DNA from: Hemileia vastatrix
Taxonomy: Eukaryota; Basidiomycota; Pucciniomycetes; Pucciniales; Zaghouaniaceae
Length of the DNA: 64,000 nucleotides
Reading direction: 5' to 3'
Assembly (NCBI GenBank): GCA_030280995.1
Contig: JASXTE010000013.1
Coordinates: forward strand, 14,614,501-14,678,500
The position numbers were made by a program, and so were the translations under genes. A model generated the notes under the pieces. That model did not search any database, was not told the origin of the DNA, and worked only from the letters and a program-made list of their open reading frames with translations. Numbering within the stretch: position 1 is the first letter of the stretch; each line of letters begins with the position of its first letter. Below are positions 58,680 through 64,000 of the stretch, one piece after another.

Positions 58680-59791
58680 CTATTCAAACCTTGCCCTCCT
58701 TGAGTTGAAATTATGTCTCCTCCTCACCAAGTCCACTGGAGCCTGACAATCATTAGGCTTCACAAAAGAACCATCTGGGAACTTGAACACTTTCCCATCA
58801 AATTCCACCATCCCTTCAGAAACATCCCTATTCAGTGCCCAAAAATCATTGGAGTTGTGGCCCTTCCTGCTGCAATAAGAGCAGACCCAAGAATCACTCC
58901 TACCAAACCTCCTTTTAAAATCTCTAGGCAGAGAAGGAGACTTATTGGCCTTCTGAGCCTCCTGAACAAAAATATGTATCTGTTTTGTCAGATCAGCCAA
59001 CTGCTCCACTACTGGATCAACCTATTTAGGCTTCTCAGGAGCCTTTACCTTGTTCAAACTTTCCTTCATCCTAGATTCCTCCACATCTTCAGCAAAAGCT
59101 TCACTGACATTTATATCATGATTGAGGCTAGCTTCTTGGAAAGAATCTACTGCCAACAGTTTCAGATGAACCTCCACAAACTCCTTCACCACAGAAAGAG
59201 CAGGTAACTTCTGATTCTAATTAGGAAGAATTTTTATCTTATCCTCCCTTTCCAACTCCTTCAGCAAATCAATTCTGACATTCCTGGATAGAGCAGACCA
59301 GAAAAACTCCCTTGCAAGGTCAGTAATCTCCAACTCCTGCTTATTCACCAAATAATCCTCCACTGGCTCCAAATGAGCCAGAAAATTCTTATAAGTATGG
59401 AGGCTGTCCACCCTTCCATAAGATTGCCATTCACTTGCAATCATATTGAGATCTACCATTGAATACCTGGATCTCCATCTGTCTGTCATCTGCAGACACA
59501 ACTTTTTCCAATCCTTTCTCCTATAACCCTCTATAGCAGCAACTTCCTTCACCAGAGCCCTGTCACCAATGTAGAAGATGAATTGCTTCACCATGTCCAA
59601 GTGATAAGCACCATCCACATTCCCAGAAACCCCAAAAACTCCAGAAACAACTTCACATCCTCCCCCATATACATAGGCCCCTTCCAGGACTTGATCCTGA
59701 AAGAAGGCCTAACAGAAACAGGAGGATTACCATCCTCAGCAGCACCAACAGTGCCACTACCACTACTAGAGAAAGAGGGTCCAGAAGCCAT
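58680..59791 (-). pseudogene. gag: gag of Ty3 element 2
   Basis: Begins MASGPSFSSSGSG at 59791, about 85 bp after the primer site. A shift near 59600 joins KLFLEFLGF to YHLDMVKQFIFYIGDRA, then WKKLCLQMTDRWRSRYSM and the gag core to a stop at 59217. The remaining part (59009-58680) includes CSYCSRKGHNSNDF, a CX2CX4HX4C knuckle whose last Cys is Phe. It is non-functional as it stands. The order and spacing after the primer site support the gag call. Confidence 0.8.
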
Positions 59792-59876
59792 GGTACAATA
59801 AATTCCAGAAAACCCATCTCCAACTACAGAAGAGAGTCTAAAAGTAACACAAAGTCCAAAAAGCTAACAAATCCTC

Positions 59877-59894
59877 ACCCCACGTTGGGCACCA
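59877..59894 (-). promoter_or_regulatory. tRNA primer binding site of Ty3 element 2
   Basis: On the minus strand TGGTGCCCAACGTGGGGT starts four bases after the 5' LTR. TGG plus this length is the classic tRNA-3'-end-complementary site. The tRNA is not identified. It contrasts with the self-priming arrangement of element 1. Confidence 0.7.
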
Positions 59895-59898
59895 GAAA

Positions 59899-60872
59899 TG
59901 TAGATATTCCTATAGTACAAGCTATAGGCCTTAACCAAGGGAGTTGGAGTAAAACTGGAGAGAAAAACCCCTGTACCTTTGAGAAAAAAGAGGTGAGATT
60001 AATTTGCTACAGCAAATTAGAGACTGTTACAATACCCCTGACAACACACCTCTTGACTGCTTTACAAGTCAAGAAAGTAGCCAATAGCAGACCACTGAGA
60101 ACCAAAGACCAGAAAACCAGAAATTCAGAGAAATCCACACCAGAAACCAAAGACACAGTGCACTTGTTGCACAAACTCAGCAAACATACTTGATGTAGGT
60201 TGCAAATCTACAACAGAGAAATCAGTTGCCAAAGTTAAGTTAAATGAAGAACTAACCTTGCAACAAACACAGCCAATTGTGGCCAAAAAAACAGTGAAAA
60301 CTGAGTGAAAAACAATATGCACAGAAACTAATTTGGTGCTATTGACAGCCAAATTGAATAAAAACCCTCTAGAATTACTCAACAGCCCTTTATAAAAAAG
60401 GCAGGCGGACCTCCCTGAAGCCAAAAAACAACCAAAAACGTCTAATAAAGCCCAAAATACTTAGAAAAATCCTTTACAACTACTAAAACCCTTAAAACAC
60501 AAGATTAAGCTATGACAACGTTGAGACATAAAATATAGAGCCAAATTAGCTCTACTTAATGGTACTAAGCAATTAACCCTAAGACTTAAGGCTAGCCCAT
60601 AAAACACAAAAAACAAAATTAAACAGTTATCTTTTAGAAATGAAAAATGAGGAAATGACCCCTTAAAACTTTGAATATGAAAAATATCAATGAGACATCA
60701 AATATAGAGAAATACAAGGGCTATCCAATTGTAGTACCCACATACCCAAAGTCCCAAAATTCACTGAATAAAACCAAAATAACACCTAATTCTCTGACCA
60801 TTTTCAATTAAGGTATAAACAAACACCACAAAATAGACCAACAAAGGCCTCTGCCAATGTTGCAAGACCACA
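59899..60872 (-). repeat. 5' LTR of Ty3 element 2
   Basis: Starts TGTAGATATTCC and ends CAAGACCACA on the plus strand. It is homologous to 47972-49035 with a ~90 bp deletion near 60315. Confidence 0.87.
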
Positions 60873-61821
60873 TCACTTCAAGCACTATCAAGCCAAATTA
60901 AAGAAAGCTAAGACTCTTAAATCTTCCCCTGATTTTGGTATTACTGACCTTGATATCAGCAAGGGCATTAAAAATATAGATGATAAACTTGATTCTTTAC
61001 GTCCTTGCTATAAAGAGATGGATTCCATTTTTGGAGAGCAAGCCAATTTTAATCCTGAAAACATGTTGGATGGAGAAGATGATATCTCCAAACATGATTT
61101 AAAAAGAAATAATTTTCCTTCCACTTCTACTCAAGCCTCCACTCATTTGACTTCCACCAATCAAGATATATTTTCAATAGATCCTTTTGGAAATATAAAC
61201 TAACCTTATCTCACTCCAGTGAGCCTTTATTTCTTGTCTAGTTGTTTTACTTTTTTATTCACATCTCTTTTTTTTTATTTCTGAAAAGGCTAATGAAAAA
61301 AATGAGGATACTCAAGCAAGCAAGTCTGAAGCTAGAATAGGAGATAAAATTTGATCTTTCTTTAAAGAGGGATGAGAAAGACCATGACTTGGAGGAGAAG
61401 AAATTCAAGATAAAGAAAGAGGAGAAGGCACTTAGGTACAATTTCATATTGGATCAATTTAAACTCAAGTATCAAATTGAAGATTGTTAAAAAAATAAAG
61501 TTTTCTTGATAGAATGTGTTAAAGCTAATAAATATGTTGAAGAGATTGAATGCTTAGTGAAAATTTTTGATGACTAGTTTTTTTATTTCATTCATATTTA
61601 ATTTCAAATTTTTTCAGAAAGCTTTCTTGATAAAATACATTAAAGCTAATAAATATGTTGAGGAAATTGACTGCTTAATGAAACTGTTTGATGACTAGTT
61701 TTTTAATTTTCTTGTTCATGTTTCAATCAAATTTTTTTTGAAAATTTTATTGATAAAATGCATTAAATCTAATAAATCTGCTGAGGAAATTGAATTCTAA
61801 ATGAAAATTTTTGATGAATAG
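60873..61821 (+). pseudogene. SANT/Myb-like gene, 3' half, with a triplicated last exon
   Basis: Reads HYQAKLKKAKTLKSSPDFG, DKLDSLRPCYKEMDSIFGEQ, a stop at 61203, and a decayed helical segment (LEEKKFKIKKEEKALRYN) to ~61490. The terminal block FLIECVKANKYVEEIECL then ends at TAG near 61577. That block recurs as FLIKYIKANKYVEEIDCL (~61620-61698) and again as LLIKCIKSNKSAEEIE (~61741-61820), each with its own stop. The second copy is preceded by TTTTTTCAG, a plausible splice acceptor. The 5' part lies at 47628-47971, beyond Ty3 element 2. Confidence 0.55.
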
Positions 61822-62288
61822 TTTTTTTTATTCTTTTTTCATATTTAATTCCAAATTTTTTTAAGTCAAAAAATTTACACATCTTATTTGAAAATTTGGC
61901 AATACCACCCCTGAAATTGACTCTGGAAGGGGGTAAGGATTACCAAATTTTCATTCTATTTCAAAAATAATTAAATAAATCAATTATAAAGATAATCAAC
62001 CATGTAAAGGAATTCCAAAAAATATCTGTCAATGATTTCATGAGTGAAGTCAAAAAAATGACAATAATGGTATTATGAACTCATTCTTAGAATATAATTG
62101 AATAAACATTTTTATGCAGCACAAGGGCTTGATGGTACAATACTTAATTTGATTGATTATCTTTAATAACTAATAAATTAAAAATTAAAGATTTTTTTTT
62201 GAAATCCTTTTATTACCGTATTTAGAACCCCTCCCTGATATTTTAGTAGCCATTGACCCTTCACCCCTTACCTTACTTACCTGGTTTA
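61822..62288. other. AT-rich stretch, nothing recognised
   Basis: No ORF, repeat or RNA gene that I can support. Confidence 0.4.
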
Positions 62289-62742
62289 TCAAATTTTAAT
62301 TGATCTGAAAAGAACATCAAAAATGAGTAAACTTTTTGCAAGATTCCAATCCAGGAGGTGCCTTATTATTTTGTTGATTATCTCTTGAAGAATTACAAAT
62401 TGCTTCCATAATCCTGTTTCATAATCCAAATTCCATGATACCTTTATGATCTGTAAACTATACTCCATGGCCTCCAATTTTAGCAGGTGAAGGGATTGGT
62501 CTTCCAGTAATAAGATTGATATAATTGAAAAGCCAAAAAGTAAGCATATTAGAATCAGTTTTTTCAGAATGGCTCTGGCTATGAGATCCTACATAGTTGA
62601 TAATAACATTAGAATAAAAGATATAATCATTACTGAGTTTAACCCATTCTATATCTGTCCGATGGGGAAGTCCAGCTTTCTTGGCCAGTTTATGATTGGA
62701 TTGAAATGCATAAATATATAATTTTTTAAAGCAATCAGCCAA
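62289..62742 (-). pseudogene. Unknown protein fragment
   Basis: Minus-strand reading gives FQSNHKLAKKAGLPHRTDIE, FYSNVIINYVGSHSQSHSEK and INLITGRPIPSPAKIGGHGV. After a shift near 62470 it continues IIKVSWNLDYETGLWKQF and IIRHLLDWNLAKSLL, to a stop at 62289. Composition looks protein-coding across ~150 codons. I do not recognise the family and see no supported start. Probably a relic of a host or transposon gene. Confidence 0.35.
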
Positions 62743-62863
62743 GAAATAATTAAGAAATCCCAGGCTTTGGGAGATAAAAGCCTATATAATCATCAGATAA
62801 GTTTTTCAGATTCCATATTCTCTAATTATGCAATATAAAAACATGAAATAAAATAAGTGTAAT

Positions 62864-63672
62864 TGTCACCGGAAAACTTATGCACAAGGTCAGGGGTGTT
62901 CCTGGAAGTGAGATGAGGAGAGTAGTTTAGAAACTTCTTGGAAGCACAGAGGAAATTTTCGAGGAAGTGATTCGAAGATGACTCAAAGGAAGAGCTACTG
63001 CTTTGAGATATTTTTGATAAGAATTCAAATATAATTTAAAGGTAATATTAATATTCTTAAGATCTCACAAAGGGTTGAAAACTCAATAATCAAAGATTTA
63101 GGATTTAGAAATGATTACTGAGAAAATAAGAAAAGATACAATAATAATGATTTAACCTGAATCTTTACCACTATTAACTATATATATGTTTTATAATTTA
63201 ATTCTAAAGAAGTATCAAACCAAAATCCAACCCCTTTTATATCCATTACTCCTCCTTGCATTGAACTCATATCCATCCATCATTCTGCACACCACAGACC
63301 ACCAAAAATACACCCATTACACCTGGACCCTTCTCACTAACATCTGTTAACCCTTTAATCCTCCACTAACCATCCCGTCCATGCTCACTACTCCTTTTAA
63401 TAACCAACAGATACTTAATAAACCTTTTAGTGGACTATTACATAAACTATTGCGCTGTGTGTTGCTTATTGAGGAAAAGACTAAAACACACTATTTAGAG
63501 ATTGACTAATTTAGATTTAACGTTTAGGCTAGTGCAGTTGAATAGTGAGTACACAAAGGAAAGTCCCAGTTACTATGTAGAATTGTTTTCTGCGCTTCGA
63601 GTATGGATTTAGGCCTCTGCATTATTGATTTAATAAGATGCTTTTGCCTCGAGTGTCACATGGCGTGTGACA
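62864..63672 (-). repeat. Solo LTR of the Ty3 element 1 family
   Basis: Reverse-orientation homologue of 7302-8075, 809 bp, with ends TGTCAC...GTGACA and a perfect 5 bp target duplication GTAAT (62859-62863 and 63673-63677). It keeps the TATA box and the 14-mer proposed as self-primer (63192-63205 as its complement). It formed by LTR-LTR recombination. Confidence 0.95.
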
Positions 63673-64000
63673 GTAATTTAGAAAAAAGGCACAAATTTAA
63701 ATGTCAATATCTCAGAAACAACTGAACCAAATTCAAATCCATTTGTGGAAAATGAAAGATAGGCTTTAGAAGAATCTTTAGCTAAAAGAGCATAAGATTT
63801 GAATAAAACTAACCCTAATTTTGACTCTGATTTTCAAAATTGCACAAAAATTTGAAAATTGATGATGAAAATTCCAACAAGATGGAGATATAAGTCTAGA
63901 TAATCATCAGTTAAGAGTTTCAGAAGCCTTATTCTCTAATTATGCAATACAAAAACATAATTAAATTAAGTAACATTTGGAAAAAAAGGCTTAACTTTTA
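63673..64000. other. AT-rich flank with a direct repeat
   Basis: 63889-63985 resembles 62777-62860 (ATAATCATCAG..AAG.. TTTCAGA...TATTCTCTAATTATGCAATA). An older direct repeat therefore surrounds the solo LTR. No gene. Confidence 0.5.

Larger units (their letters stand above)
47972..60872 (-). mobile_element. Ty3/gypsy element 2, ~12.9 kb, heavily decayed
   Basis: Minus-strand element with LTRs of 1064 bp (left, 3') and 974 bp (right, 5'). The right copy lacks ~90 bp present in the left. Order on the minus strand: LTR, primer site, gag, linker, protease, RT, RNase H, integrase, spacer, two antisense accessory genes, polypurine tract (GGAGAAAGGA at 49036-49045), LTR. Flanks read AACAC before and (A)TCAC after, a near duplication of the CAC TTC site in the interrupted gene. 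Many stops and shifts show it is old. It lacks the chromodomain of element 1. Confidence 0.9.

Overview
The window looks like a gene-poor, transposon-saturated stretch of a very large, AT-rich fungal genome. A rust fungus (Pucciniales) is the best guess. The guess rests on the Ty3 gag type (KTPSMKSPEKFDG-like core and an unusual CX2CX3HX4C knuckle), short GT-AG introns of 55-85 bp, a Tad1-like LINE, and Tc1-like and Harbinger relics. Species cannot be fixed from the sequence alone. I found no intact host gene; almost everything is a mobile element or its debris.

Layout. 1-8075: Ty3 element 1 (+ strand, 5' LTR cut by the window edge), with decayed gag and pol and a chromodomain. It also has an intact-looking, spliced antisense gene between pol and the 3' LTR that encodes a protein with a Zn2Cys6-like cysteine pattern. 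8388-15800: a ~606 bp tandem satellite whose units carry a palindrome of up to 46 bp, ending in short and inverted units. 16381-16815: Harbinger transposase relic. ~19557-41203: a large foldback element (about 4.7 kb once insertions are removed) with ~160 bp tandem repeats in opposite orientations around a pivot near 31880. It has been invaded by a Tc1-like element (19678-24721), a Tad1-like LINE (24737-30411), a young copia element (34292-39612) and an 849 bp hAT-like foldback MITE (40193-41041).

41847-42905: decayed multi-exon gene of unknown family. 45269-46785: a 252 bp tandem duplication and a stand-alone LTR. 47972-60872: Ty3 element 2 (- strand, ~12.9 kb, badly decayed), inserted inside a SANT/Myb-like pseudogene whose halves lie at 47628-47971 and 60873-61821. 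The last exon of that pseudogene is repeated three times. 62864-63672: solo LTR of element 1 with a perfect 5 bp target duplication.

Recurring theme. Both Ty3 families share one plan: gag-pol, then an AT-rich spacer, then antisense gene(s) starting next to the 3' LTR. The antisense proteins carry paired CX2CX6C clusters about 12 residues apart, which fits the fungal Zn(II)2Cys6 signature. Element 1 also appears to self-prime: the predicted 5' end of its RNA is complementary to the 14 nt just downstream of the LTR. The Tc1-like element is unusual in a different way. Its ~1 kb inverted repeats are built from repeated exon/intron cassettes that would lead into each of its two convergent genes.
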